The notes beneath the pieces were generated by a model. That model did no database searches and was not told the origin of the DNA. It was given only the letters and a program-made list of their open reading frames with translations. Positions 50,717 to 59,354 of a stretch of DNA of 64,000 nucleotides are shown here, one piece after another; position 1 is the stretch's first letter; the number at the start of each line of letters is the position of its first letter. Source of the stretch: Methylobacterium organophilum (GTDB taxonomy: Bacteria > Pseudomonadota > Alphaproteobacteria > Rhizobiales > Beijerinckiaceae); assembly GCF_022179465.1 (NCBI RefSeq), contig NZ_BPQV01000011.1:62001-126000 (forward strand), read 5' to 3'. The translations under genes were made by a program, and so were the position numbers.

Positions 50717-51103
50717 TCAGACGAACTGGCTGAGGCCGGGGATCGAGCCGACGATCGGGCCCATCACGTCCTCGCCGGCCTTCTCGCGGCCATAGGCGAA
50801 CAGCTCCTGGCCGAGGGGCTGCATCTGGTTCATCGGCACGCCGGCCGAGATCAGCTTCTGGCCGAGGGCCATCACGCCGCCCCCCATCATGCCCCCGAGC
50901 ATGCCCATCAGGCCGCCGCCATTCTCCGCGCCGTTGGCCTGGGCGATGGCGGCCTCGGAGCCGGGCAGCGCCGAAATCAGCTGGTTCACCTCCGTCGCCG
51001 GCCCCTCCTTCTGCAGGAAGGCCAGGATATGGCCGATGGCGGTCTGCGCGGTGGCCGCATCGATCCCCGTCCGGCCGGTGACACGGGCAATCAGCTCGTC
51101 CAT
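50717..51103 (-). CDS. DUF2780-like small protein
   Basis: 128 residues, ATG at 51103 (MDELIARVTGRTGIDAATAQ). The N-terminal helix pair (GIDAATAQTAIGHILAFLQK) and the glycine/methionine-rich middle GGLMGMLGGMMGGGVMALGQ are characteristic of the DUF2780/DUF937-like group of VcgC-type proteins. The end DVMGPIVGSIPGLSQFV matches the family tail. Probably cytosolic or periplasm-associated; function unknown. Divergent from the HerA-like gene (140 bases between starts), whose C-terminus shares the GGLxGMLGG motif. Confidence 0.72.
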   Translation of the reverse strand: MDELIARVTGRTGIDAATAQTAIGHILAFLQKEGPATEVNQLISALPGSEAAIAQANGAENGGGLMGMLGGMMGGGVMALGQKLISAGVPMNQMQPLGQELFAYGREKAGEDVMGPIVGSIPGLSQFV

Positions 51104-51243
51104 GAAACGCTTCCTCTGTTTGACGCCTCCGTCTGTCCGACGTGGGGCCGGGGAAATCAAGGGAGCGCGAGCGGCCGGCGCTGGATCCGGCGGGCCGGCC
51201 CGGCCATAAGATCCCCAGGGACGGCTCACGGCGCGAGGGCGGC

Positions 51244-52809
51244 ATGACGGGTATGGCGAGCGAGGGCACCATCCTGGTGGGCCGCAGCACGGGCAAGCCG
51301 CCCAAGCCCGAGGTGCTGACCCTGCGGCTCGCCAACCGGCACGGCCTGGTGGCGGGCGCCACCGGCACCGGCAAGACCGTGACCCTGCAGGTGCTGGCCG
51401 AGGGTTTTTCCAATGCCGGCGTCCCGGTCTTCGCCGCCGACATCAAGGGCGATCTCTCCGGGCTCGCCGCCGCAGGCGAGGCCAAGCCGCCCTTCGTGAA
51501 GCGCGCCGAGGAACTCGGCATCCCCTACGAGCCCGACCGTTTCCCGACCGTGTTCTGGGATCTGTTCGGCGAGCAGGGCCACCCGATCCGCTGCACGGTG
51601 ACCGAGATGGGGCCGCTCCTGCTCGCGCGGCTCCTCGAGCTCAACGACACCCAGGAGGGCGTGCTCAACATCGCCTTCCGGGTGGCAGACGAGAATCAGT
51701 GGCCCGTCCTCGACCTGAAGGACCTGCGGGCGCTTCTCACCTTCCTGTCCGAGAACGCCAAGGAGCTCTCGGCCACTTACGGCAACGTCTCGAACGCCTC
51801 GATCGGCGCGATCCAGCGGGCGCTGCTCGTGCTGGAGAACCAGGGCGCGGACAAATTCCTGGGCGAGCCGGCCCTCAACCTGTCGGACTTCATGCGCACG
51901 GATCGCGAGGGCCGCGGCTTCGTCAACATCCTGGCCGCCGACAAGCTGATGCAGCGGCCGCGCCTCTACGCCTCGTTCCTGCTGTGGATGCTCTCGGAGC
52001 TGTTCGAGCAGCTCCCCGAGGTCGGCGACCTCGACAAGCCGAAGCTGGTCTTCTTCTTCGACGAGGCGCATCTGCTGTTCAACGACGCACCCAAGGCGCT
52101 GCTCGACGCGGTGGAGCAGGTGGTGCGGCTGATCCGCTCCAAGGGCGTCGGCGTCTATTTCGTGACGCAGAACCCCCTCGACGTGCCGGAGACCGTGCTC
52201 GGCCAGCTCGGCAACCGGGTGCAGCATGCCCTCCGCGCCTTCACCCCGCGCGACCAGCGGGCCGTGCGCGCCGCCGCCGAGACCTTCCGCCAGAACCCTG
52301 GCTTCGACGTGGCCAAGGCCATCACCGAGCTCGGCGTCGGCGAGGCGCTGGTGAGCTTCCTCGAAGCCAAGGGCACGCCCTCGATGGTGGAACGGGCGCT
52401 GATCGCCCCGCCGCAGGGGCGCGTCGGCCCCCTGACCCCAGCGGAACGGGCGGCGATCATCCAGGCGAGCCCCCTGCGCGGGAAATACGACGAGGCGGTC
52501 GACAGCGAGAGCGCCTACGAGATGCTCGCCAAGCGCAAGGATCTCGACAGCGCCCCCGCCGAGGCGGCGGGCCAGACCGAGGGCGGCCTTTCCGGCATGC
52601 TCGGCGGCTGGCTCGGGGGCATCCTCGGCGGCGGCGGCGCGGCCGAGGCGCCGGCCAAAGGCAAGGCCGCCGGGCGGGGACGCCGCCCGCCGCCGAGCCT
52701 CGCCGAGCAGGTCATCGCCAACGCCGCCCGCTCCATGGCCCGCAAGGTCGGCACCGAGGTGGGCAACGCGATCCTGCGCAACGTGCTCGGCGGCCTGACC
52801 AAGCGGTAG
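51244..52809 (+). CDS. HerA-like ATPase (DUF853, YjgR family)
   Basis: 521 residues. Walker [19 protein letters not shown] (about 37-44 core) and Walker [16 protein letters not shown] (about 277-287), followed by the sensor [20 protein letters not shown] and an arginine-finger region. [20 protein letters not shown] is the family N-terminus. HerA/FtsK superfamily members translocate DNA or act as hexameric ATPases; YjgR has no proven role. The C-terminus is unusual: glycine-rich [19 protein letters not shown], then a basic stretch ([13 protein letters not shown]) and a helical end ([20 protein letters not shown]). Probably membrane- or DNA-associated. Confidence 0.92.
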   Translation: MTGMASEGTILVGRSTGKPPKPEVLTLRLANRHGLVAGATGTGKTVTLQVLAEGFSNAGVPVFAADIKGDLSGLAAAGEAKPPFVKRAEELGIPYEPDRFPTVFWDLFGEQGHPIRCTVTEMGPLLLARLLELNDTQEGVLNIAFRVADENQWPVLDLKDLRALLTFLSENAKELSATYGNVSNASIGAIQRALLVLENQGADKFLGEPALNLSDFMRTDREGRGFVNILAADKLMQRPRLYASFLLWMLSELFEQLPEVGDLDKPKLVFFFDEAHLLFNDAPKALLDAVEQVVRLIRSKGVGVYFVTQNPLDVPETVLGQLGNRVQHALRAFTPRDQRAVRAAAETFRQNPGFDVAKAITELGVGEALVSFLEAKGTPSMVERALIAPPQGRVGPLTPAERAAIIQASPLRGKYDEAVDSESAYEMLAKRKDLDSAPAEAAGQTEGGLSGMLGGWLGGILGGGGAAEAPAKGKAAGRGRRPPPSLAEQVIANAARSMARKVGTEVGNAILRNVLGGLTKR

Positions 52810-52813
52810 CTTA

Positions 52814-53548
52814 TCAGGGAACCTGCGCGCTCTCGCGGACGCGCTGCTCGGCGGCAGCGATGGCCTCGGCCGTGCCGACATGCAGCCACTGGCCGTCGAG
52901 GCGCAGGCCATAGAGGCGGCCGCGCTCGATCGCCCGGTCGAACAGCAAGTTCAGGGAGAAGCTGCCCTCCGGCGTGTCCGCGAACAGGGCTGGGGTGAGG
53001 ATCGCCACGCCCGCATAGATGAAGGGCGCGACGCCGCTCTCGGGCCTGCGCTGCAGGCGCCCGTCGGCCTCCATCAGGAAATCGCCCGCCCCCTCGTAGC
53101 CGAGGCTCGTCGCGGTCGGCGCGACCAGGAGCAGAATGTCCATGGCCTCGCCGTCCCAGCTGTCGATCAGCCGGGCGAGGTTGGGCTTCGGCCCCTCGAG
53201 CCAGAAGGAATCCGAGTTGAACACCACGAAGGGCTGATCGCCGAAGCGCGCCAGGGCCTTCTTCACCCCGCCGCCAGTCTCCAGCAGGGCGGCGCGTTCG
53301 TCGGAGACGACGAGGCGGGGCGGCCCATCCCGGCGGGCGAGATGGCCCTCGATCAGGTCGGCCAGCCAGTGCACGTTGACCACCGCCTCCGCGATGCCAC
53401 CCTCGGCGGCCCGGTCGAGGGCGTGGTCGATCAGCGCCTTGCCGGCGACCTCGACCAGAGGCTTGGGCAGCGTCGCCGTGATCGGCCGCATGCGCTTGCC
53501 GAGGCCGGCGGCGAGGATGAAGGCGCGGGTGATGGCGGGCTGGCTCAT
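52814..53548 (-). CDS. murU: N-acetylmuramate 1-phosphate uridylyltransferase-like protein
   Basis: 244 residues with the nucleotidyltransferase signature AFILAAGLGKRMRPITATLP at the N-terminus, PLVEVAGKALIDHALDRAAE, VVNVHWLADLIEGHL and ETGGGVKKALARF. This is the MurU family, which makes UDP-MurNAc from MurNAc-1-phosphate in cell-wall recycling. The gene upstream encodes TsaE fused to AmgK, the kinase that makes MurNAc-1-P, so the pathway is paired. 116 bases separate the genes. It converges with the HerA-like gene (4 bases apart). Confidence 0.88.
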   Translation of the reverse strand: MSQPAITRAFILAAGLGKRMRPITATLPKPLVEVAGKALIDHALDRAAEGGIAEAVVNVHWLADLIEGHLARRDGPPRLVVSDERAALLETGGGVKKALARFGDQPFVVFNSDSFWLEGPKPNLARLIDSWDGEAMDILLLVAPTATSLGYEGAGDFLMEADGRLQRRPESGVAPFIYAGVAILTPALFADTPEGSFSLNLLFDRAIERGRLYGLRLDGQWLHVGTAEAIAAAEQRVRESAQVP

Positions 53549-53664
53549 GCCGGTCGGGCATCCTTGCGAGAGCGGCTCTGCGGCCGGTCCAATCGACGGG
53601 GCACCCTCCGGTGCGGCGGCATGGTGGGCAAGGCCGCCGCCGCGTCAAGCCCGCGGTCGGCGCA

Positions 53665-55233
53665 TCAGACGGGCGGGTCGGCCGGCCCGCCCGGGGCGAG
53701 GCCCGGCAGATGCGTCTCGTGCCAGCGCCGCAGGCCCTGCAGGGCGGCGTGGTTGAGGTTGCGCGCGAGATAGCCCTCGATCCGCGGCAGATGGGCGAGA
53801 TAGCCCGGCTTGCCGTCGCGCTTGTTCAGGCGGGCGAAGATGCCGAGGATCTTGGTGGCCCGCTGCGCGGCCAGCACGGCGTAGGCGCGGGCGAACTTTT
53901 CCAAGTCGAACTGCGCGTCCCGGGCCCGGCGCTCACGGATGTAGAGGCCGAGCAGCCGCAGCTCGAACTCCGCGCTGGCATCGACCCGGGCATCCTGCAG
54001 GAGCGAGGCGAGATCGTAGGCCGGGTGGCCGAGCACGGCGTCCTGGAAGTCGATCAGGCCAACCCGCTCCAGCCCTGCCCGCTCCGCCAGCCAGATCAGG
54101 TTCGGTGAGTGGTAGTCGCGCAGGGTCCAGGTCGCCGGCTCGTTCACGAGGTCGCCCAGGGCCTCGGCCCAGAGGGCGAGGAACTCGGTCTTGGCCTCCG
54201 GGCCGAGGGTCAGGCCGCGATGGGCCGTGTACCACTCGGGCATCAGCTCCGTCTCGAACAGCAGGGCTTCGAGATCGTAGCGCGGCAGCGCGTGCTCGAC
54301 GCCCTCGGCCACCGGCAGCTTGAGGGGCAGCGGCGTGGCATGGAGCTTGGCGAGCAGGCGCACCGCCTCCGAGTAGCGCTCCGGCCGCGGCGCGCCGTTC
54401 TCGACCACGGGCTCGCTGCCCAGGTCCTCCAGCACGAGGAGACCGCGCGGCCGGTCCTCGGCGATGATCTTGGGCGCCGAGAAGCCGAGCGCCCGCAGGC
54501 CCCGATCCATGGCGACGAAGGCGTCGATGCTCTCGGCGAGCTTGACGATGGCGCTGTAGGGCTTGCCGTCGCGCACCGGCGGCCCGTCGGGGCGGGGTGG
54601 GGCGATCATCAGCACGGCGGTCTCGCCGGTCTCCGGGCGGACGAGGCGCTCATAGGCGCGGGAGGAGGCATCCCCCTGCATCAGCACCCGATCGGCATCG
54701 TCCCAGCCGCATTGCGCCAGCAGGCGCCGGATCGCGCGGGCGCGAACGAGCCGCTCCTCCATGCCGTTGCGGGTCTCGATGCGCACGAAGCGCGAGCCCT
54801 CGCCGAATTCCGGGCGCAGGGACAATTCGACGGACAGGATCGGGTTGTCGCGCGGGCCGAGGCGGTCCGGCCACTCGACCAGGGTGATCGCCGCGTCGGT
54901 CAACTCGTCGAAGCCGAGTTCGACCAATTCGTCGGAACCGCGCAGGCGGTAGAGATCGGCATGGATCACGCTGCGGCCGCCGACCCCCTCATAGGGCTGG
55001 AGCAGGGTGAAGGTCGGGCTCGGCACGTCGAGGGCGTCATCGCCGGTGAGCGCGCGGATCATCGCCCGGGCCATGGTCGTCTTGCCGGCCCCGAGGCCGC
55101 CGCCGAGCATCACGAGATCGCCGGGCAGGAGCATGCCGGCCAGGAAGCGGCCGAGATCCTCGGTGGCGCCCTCCTCCGGCAGCACGATCTCCCAGGCCGG
55201 CGCCCGGGCCGCCTCGTCCCCGTTGGTCGACAA
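53665..55233 (-). CDS. TsaE-AmgK bifunctional protein
   Basis: 522 residues. Residues about 15-165: TsaE, the ATPase of the tRNA t6A37 complex, with Walker A GGGLGAGKTTMARAM and SPTFTLLQPYEG. From about 180 to the end: an aminoglycoside-phosphotransferase-like sugar kinase of the AmgK type (anomeric MurNAc/GlcNAc kinase), with VLEDLGSEPVVENG, the Brenner-type loop LRDYHSPNLIWLAERAGLER and the metal-binding IDFQDAVLGHPAYDLASLLQ. The fusion is known in alphaproteobacteria. Upstream is divL (100 bases), downstream murU, linking tRNA modification, peptidoglycan recycling and cell-cycle control in one cluster. Confidence 0.92.
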   Translation of the reverse strand: MSTNGDEAARAPAWEIVLPEEGATEDLGRFLAGMLLPGDLVMLGGGLGAGKTTMARAMIRALTGDDALDVPSPTFTLLQPYEGVGGRSVIHADLYRLRGSDELVELGFDELTDAAITLVEWPDRLGPRDNPILSVELSLRPEFGEGSRFVRIETRNGMEERLVRARAIRRLLAQCGWDDADRVLMQGDASSRAYERLVRPETGETAVLMIAPPRPDGPPVRDGKPYSAIVKLAESIDAFVAMDRGLRALGFSAPKIIAEDRPRGLLVLEDLGSEPVVENGAPRPERYSEAVRLLAKLHATPLPLKLPVAEGVEHALPRYDLEALLFETELMPEWYTAHRGLTLGPEAKTEFLALWAEALGDLVNEPATWTLRDYHSPNLIWLAERAGLERVGLIDFQDAVLGHPAYDLASLLQDARVDASAEFELRLLGLYIRERRARDAQFDLEKFARAYAVLAAQRATKILGIFARLNKRDGKPGYLAHLPRIEGYLARNLNHAALQGLRRWHETHLPGLAPGGPADPPV

Positions 55234-55333
55234 TCGCCTTCTCCGAAACCGCCCCCGCCCGCACCGGCATCACCGCGCGGGCTCTCGTCCTTGACTGGGA
55301 TCCTTATCGCAAAACCGCGGAGGCGGTGAGCGA

Positions 55334-57826
55334 CTATTCGGCGGCAGCACGGTTTTCGTCGGGCGCCTCCGCCGGGAAGTAGCAGGAGACCTGCGTCCCC
55401 TCCCCCGGCCGCGAGCGGATCTCGACCCGCCCCCCGTGCAGCTCGACGAAGGAGCGCACGATCGACAGGCCGAGGCCGACGCCGCGGTGACGGGTGCCGA
55501 GGGTGTGGCTCTCGAAGCGCTCGAACACGCGCTCGATGACCTCGGGATGGATGCCGCGCCCCGTGTCGGTCACCCGCAGGCAGATCTCGCTCGCACGGCG
55601 CCGCGCCTCGACGCGGATGCGCTGACCGGGCTCGGAGAAGCCCACAGCATTGGAAAGCAGGTTGAACAGGATCTGGCGCACGCGCTTGCCGTCGGCGCTG
55701 AAGCTGCCGATGTCGGCCGGCACGTCGAGATCGAGGGCAACCTGGGACTCCGCGAGCCGGTCCTCGATGCCGCGCCGGGCAGCCTCGACGGTGGCCTGCA
55801 CGTCCACGGTCTCGCGCTGCAGTTCCAGGGAGCCGGCATCGATCGAGGCGAGGTCGAGGATGTCGTTGATGATGACGAGCAGCGCCGCCGAGGAGCGCAT
55901 GATGTGCTCGGAATACTCGCGCTGGCGCTCGTTGAGGGCACCGACCGTCTCGTCGCCGAGGAGCTGGGTGAAGCCGATGATGTTGGTGAGGGGCGAGCGC
56001 AGTTCGTAGGAGACGTGGTGGACGAAGGTGTCGCGCAGCTGCGCGGCGCGCTCCAGGGCGTCGTTCTTCTCGGTGAGCGCCCGCTCCACGTTCACGCTCG
56101 CGGTCACGTCGATAAAGGTGAGCAGCGTCGCGCCCTCGGGCAGGGGCTGGGCGGTGCAGTCGAGCACCGTGCCGTCGACCACCCGCAGGCGGCAGGCCAG
56201 CCCGTCGCGGGTCTCGCTCAGGCCGGTGATCGCCTGGCGGATATCGGCCCAGGGCCCCTCGTCGGGGGAGAGGATGCGGCAGGCCTCGATCACCGCGTCG
56301 ATGCGCGGGCGGCCGGTGAGCATCTTCTCGTCGACCTTCCAGATCGCGGCGAAGGCGCGATTGGCCAGCGTCAGCCGCCCGTCCGCGCCGAACACCGCCA
56401 CCGGCTCGCGCAGGGCGTCGAGGGTCTCCGCCTGACCCTTCATCAGGGCGTCGTAGCGGGAGGCGAGCTTCATGCTCTCGGAGACATCCTCGAACAGGTA
56501 GGTCAGGCCGCCCTGCGGATTGGGATCGGCCACCACGCGCAGGGTGCGGCCGTCGGGCAGATACCACCAGGTCTCGGTCGCCTCCGCCGCGCGGTAGGCG
56601 GCGAGGACATCCGCCTTCCAGGAGCGGAAATCGGCCTGCTCCGGCAGCTTCCGCGCGGCGCGCAGGCTCTCCAGGATCTCGCCGTCCCGGGGGCCGCTGT
56701 CGAGGAAGGCGGGATCGAGGTCCCAGAGCTTCTGATAGGCCGCGTTGTGGAAGACCAGCTGCTCGCGGGCATCGAAGATCGCCACCGCGGTCGGGATCTG
56801 ATCGAGGGTGCGGACATTGGCGTCCATCTGGCGCTGGAGGTCGGCGCGCACGCTCTCCAGTTCCGACACGTCGACGGCGATGCCGACATGGCCGGCCTCC
56901 GTCGCGGTCTCGCTGACATCGAGGATGCGGCGGCCGCCGGCCACCACCGCCGACAGGCGCATCGGCCGGGCCGGCCCCGGCTGGCCGGCATGGCGGGCGA
57001 TCTGGTCCCGGGCGCTCCGGTCGAAGAGTTCCGTGCCCTCCGCGATCACGGCCTCGCGGGTCCCGCCTTCCACGGCCGCGACATAGGCCGCGTTGACGAA
57101 GGCGAGGCTGCCTTCCGGCCCGCGATGCCAGATCGGCTGCGGGATGGCATCGAGCAGGGTAGCGAGGGCGGAGAGGCTGCGGCGCGCCTCGTCGAGGATG
57201 GCGCGCAGCTCCACCAGCTCCCGCCGCTCCTCCGTGGTCTCGCGCAGGCGCAGCATCGCCCGGCCGCTCACCGCCTGGCCTTGGGCCTCGACGAAGCGGC
57301 CGGACAGGCCGCGCAGGGTCAGGCGAAAGGCGGTGCCGCGCTGGCGCAGCGCCTCCGTCGCCGCCTCCAGGGTGGCAGCATCCTGCGGGGCGAGCCAGGT
57401 CGCGAAGGCGAGGAGGGCGCGCCCGCTCCCGGCAACCCGGCCTTCGAGCGCGAAACTCGCATCCCCTTCCAGGGCGGGCTCGCCGCGGCCGGCCCAGGTG
57501 ACGATGACCTGCCGCTCGGCGTTGAGGAGGGTCTCGGCCCGGTCCTGGGCGCCGCGCAGGGCCGCCAGCTCGGAGAGCAGGTGCCGTTCGCGGCTGCCCC
57601 AGCGGCTGCGCTCGCGCAGATACAGGATCGACAGGATGGTCGCGAAGAGAGTGATGCCGCTGACGACGGCGAAGGCAGTGAAGATGTGCGTCGGAATGCC
57701 GACCAGGCCGTGCCGCAGCTCGGGCAGGACCACGGGCTGCGCGGCCGCCGGCATCATGCCGCAGGCCTGAACGACGGCCAGACCGCCGGCACGCATCCCT
57801 GCGCGCACCGTCCGTTCGAGCCTCAT
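55334..57826 (-). CDS. divL: DivL-like PAS-containing atypical histidine kinase
   Basis: 830 residues. One membrane helix near 40-65 (FTAFAVVSGITLFATILSIL), then several PAS domains (ATLLDAIPQPIWHRGPEGSL; IPTAVAIFDAREQLVFHNAA; LREPVAVFGADGRLTLANRA), then a HisKA/HATPase module. The H-box reads FVHHVSYELRSPL: where kinases have His (VSHELRTPL) this has Tyr, encoded by codon complement at 56006-56008. That is the hallmark of DivL, which binds DivK and controls the CckA-ChpT-CtrA cell-cycle relay instead of autophosphorylating at His. ATP-binding boxes are intact (LLSNAVGFSEPG, DTGRGI, GVGLGLSIV). Start 57826 is chosen over one 32 codons upstream. Confidence 0.92.
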   Translation of the reverse strand: MRLERTVRAGMRAGGLAVVQACGMMPAAAQPVVLPELRHGLVGIPTHIFTAFAVVSGITLFATILSILYLRERSRWGSRERHLLSELAALRGAQDRAETLLNAERQVIVTWAGRGEPALEGDASFALEGRVAGSGRALLAFATWLAPQDAATLEAATEALRQRGTAFRLTLRGLSGRFVEAQGQAVSGRAMLRLRETTEERRELVELRAILDEARRSLSALATLLDAIPQPIWHRGPEGSLAFVNAAYVAAVEGGTREAVIAEGTELFDRSARDQIARHAGQPGPARPMRLSAVVAGGRRILDVSETATEAGHVGIAVDVSELESVRADLQRQMDANVRTLDQIPTAVAIFDAREQLVFHNAAYQKLWDLDPAFLDSGPRDGEILESLRAARKLPEQADFRSWKADVLAAYRAAEATETWWYLPDGRTLRVVADPNPQGGLTYLFEDVSESMKLASRYDALMKGQAETLDALREPVAVFGADGRLTLANRAFAAIWKVDEKMLTGRPRIDAVIEACRILSPDEGPWADIRQAITGLSETRDGLACRLRVVDGTVLDCTAQPLPEGATLLTFIDVTASVNVERALTEKNDALERAAQLRDTFVHHVSYELRSPLTNIIGFTQLLGDETVGALNERQREYSEHIMRSSAALLVIINDILDLASIDAGSLELQRETVDVQATVEAARRGIEDRLAESQVALDLDVPADIGSFSADGKRVRQILFNLLSNAVGFSEPGQRIRVEARRRASEICLRVTDTGRGIHPEVIERVFERFESHTLGTRHRGVGLGLSIVRSFVELHGGRVEIRSRPGEGTQVSCYFPAEAPDENRAAAE

Positions 57827-58117
57827 GATCCGCCCCGCCTCCGATCGCCGCCGGTGAGGCGCAGACACGCTGCCCGCACGGCGCGACGCCGCCCCCTCCG
57901 CGTCCGGCGGCGACCGGCGCACGGATCACCGTCTAGATGATTCGACCCAGTGTATCGCGGGGGGGAATCCGGCTGGAAGAGGCCAAGCTTAACAATCGTT
58001 CACCACGGGCCTCACCGCCGGATCGGGCCGCCGAAAAGCAACACTGCCACAATCGGCCCTTGACAGATTTCTGCTTCGGGACGAGCGGCCGGGGGCATCG
58101 GAAGCCCTTCCTTAACC

Positions 58118-59338
58118 ATGTCGGCGCATGCATCGACCGAGAGAAATCGGCCTGCAGGTGCCATGCCGTCCGTGCCTTCCAGACACCAGGGGCCACGCGG
58201 GGCGACGGCGGGCCGGCGCTCCGTCTGGCCGTTGCGCGTCGCACTCGCGGCCAGCACGCTCTGGGCCGGCGCCGCGAGCTACTATCTCGTGTTCCACGAC
58301 GAGGTGCTGGCGCGCTTCATGGCGCAGCAGACCGCCCTGCGCACCGCCTACGAAGCGCGAATCGACACGCTCCGCCACGAGCTCGATCGACGGTCCAACG
58401 ACGCCCGGCGCAGCGAGGCCGACCTCGCGAGCCGGCTGACGGCCATCGCCGAGCGCCAGAGGCTGCTCGAACGGCGGCAGGCGACCCTGTCCGGCCTGGG
58501 CAGCGCGCTGCCGGAGGGAGCCGAGACCGCGCCGGAGCCGGATATCCCCCTCTCGCATGCCACCGCGGCGCCCGCCCCGGGAGCGCCCGAGGCCCAGGTG
58601 CTGCGCGGGCGTGACGACCGGGCGGACAGGATCGGGCATGACCCCGGCCCGGTACTGGCGAACGTGGAGCGGCGCCTCGACGGCCTGTCCGCGGCGCAGT
58701 TCCGGTTCCTGGCCACGGTCACCGCGCGCTCGGCCCGCAGCGCCGGGCGCTTCCGCGACCTGATTGCCGGGACGGGGCTCGACCTCGCACGCTACCGCCG
58801 CCCCACCGAGGCCATGGGCGGCCCCCTGGTGCCGCTGCCCTCGGACGCCTTCTCTGTCGCGCTCGCCGAGGCCCGGCGGCAGGTGGACGAGGAGGTGCGG
58901 ATGCGGCGCCTCGCCCTCGACCTGCCTCTGCGCAAGCCCCTGCCGGGGGATCCGGCCCTGACGAGCAGCTTCGGCTCCCGCCTCGATCCCTTCACCCGCG
59001 GCTATGCCCTGCATACAGGAATCGACCTGCGCGCCGAGGCCGGCGAGCCGGTGCGCGCGACCGCGCCGGGCCGCGTCACCGCCGCGGAATACGCGGGCGG
59101 CTACGGCAACATGGTCGAGGTCGATCACGGGCAGGGCGTGCTCACCCGCTATGCCCATCTCTCCGGCTATGCCGTGTCGCCGGGCCAGCGGATCGCCGCC
59201 GGCACGGTGCTCGGCTATGCCGGCTCGACCGGCCGCTCGACGGGCAGCCACCTGCATTACGAGACCCGAATCGACGGCGAGCCAGTCGATCCGATGGCCT
59301 TTCTGAAGGCCGGCGCCCAACTCGAATTCCCGGATTGA
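58118..59338 (+). CDS. M23 family metallopeptidase
   Basis: 406 residues (ATG 58118; 58163 also possible). A membrane anchor is near 38-56 (PLRVALAASTLWAGAASYYL), a coiled coil at about 65-125, then the C-terminal LytM domain at about 285-390. Zinc and catalytic residues: HTGIDLRAEAG (HxxxD), GNMVEVDHGQGVLTRYAHLS and SHLHYETRIDGEPVDP (HxH). The zinc ligands look intact, so it is probably an active peptidoglycan endopeptidase at the periplasmic side, or a divisome regulator of the EnvC/NlpD kind. It is divergent from divL. Confidence 0.9.
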   Translation: MSAHASTERNRPAGAMPSVPSRHQGPRGATAGRRSVWPLRVALAASTLWAGAASYYLVFHDEVLARFMAQQTALRTAYEARIDTLRHELDRRSNDARRSEADLASRLTAIAERQRLLERRQATLSGLGSALPEGAETAPEPDIPLSHATAAPAPGAPEAQVLRGRDDRADRIGHDPGPVLANVERRLDGLSAAQFRFLATVTARSARSAGRFRDLIAGTGLDLARYRRPTEAMGGPLVPLPSDAFSVALAEARRQVDEEVRMRRLALDLPLRKPLPGDPALTSSFGSRLDPFTRGYALHTGIDLRAEAGEPVRATAPGRVTAAEYAGGYGNMVEVDHGQGVLTRYAHLSGYAVSPGQRIAAGTVLGYAGSTGRSTGSHLHYETRIDGEPVDPMAFLKAGAQLEFPD

Positions 59339-59354
59339 GGCGCGGAGCGGCGGC

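Noticed and set aside
55436-57940. 834-codon plus-strand frame opposite divL
   Set aside because: Same reason: divL motifs on the minus strand are unambiguous.
58112-58119. TTAACCAT, a CtrA-like half site at the start of the M23 peptidase gene
   Set aside because: No second half site at the expected spacing, and it overlaps the start codon; chance is likely.
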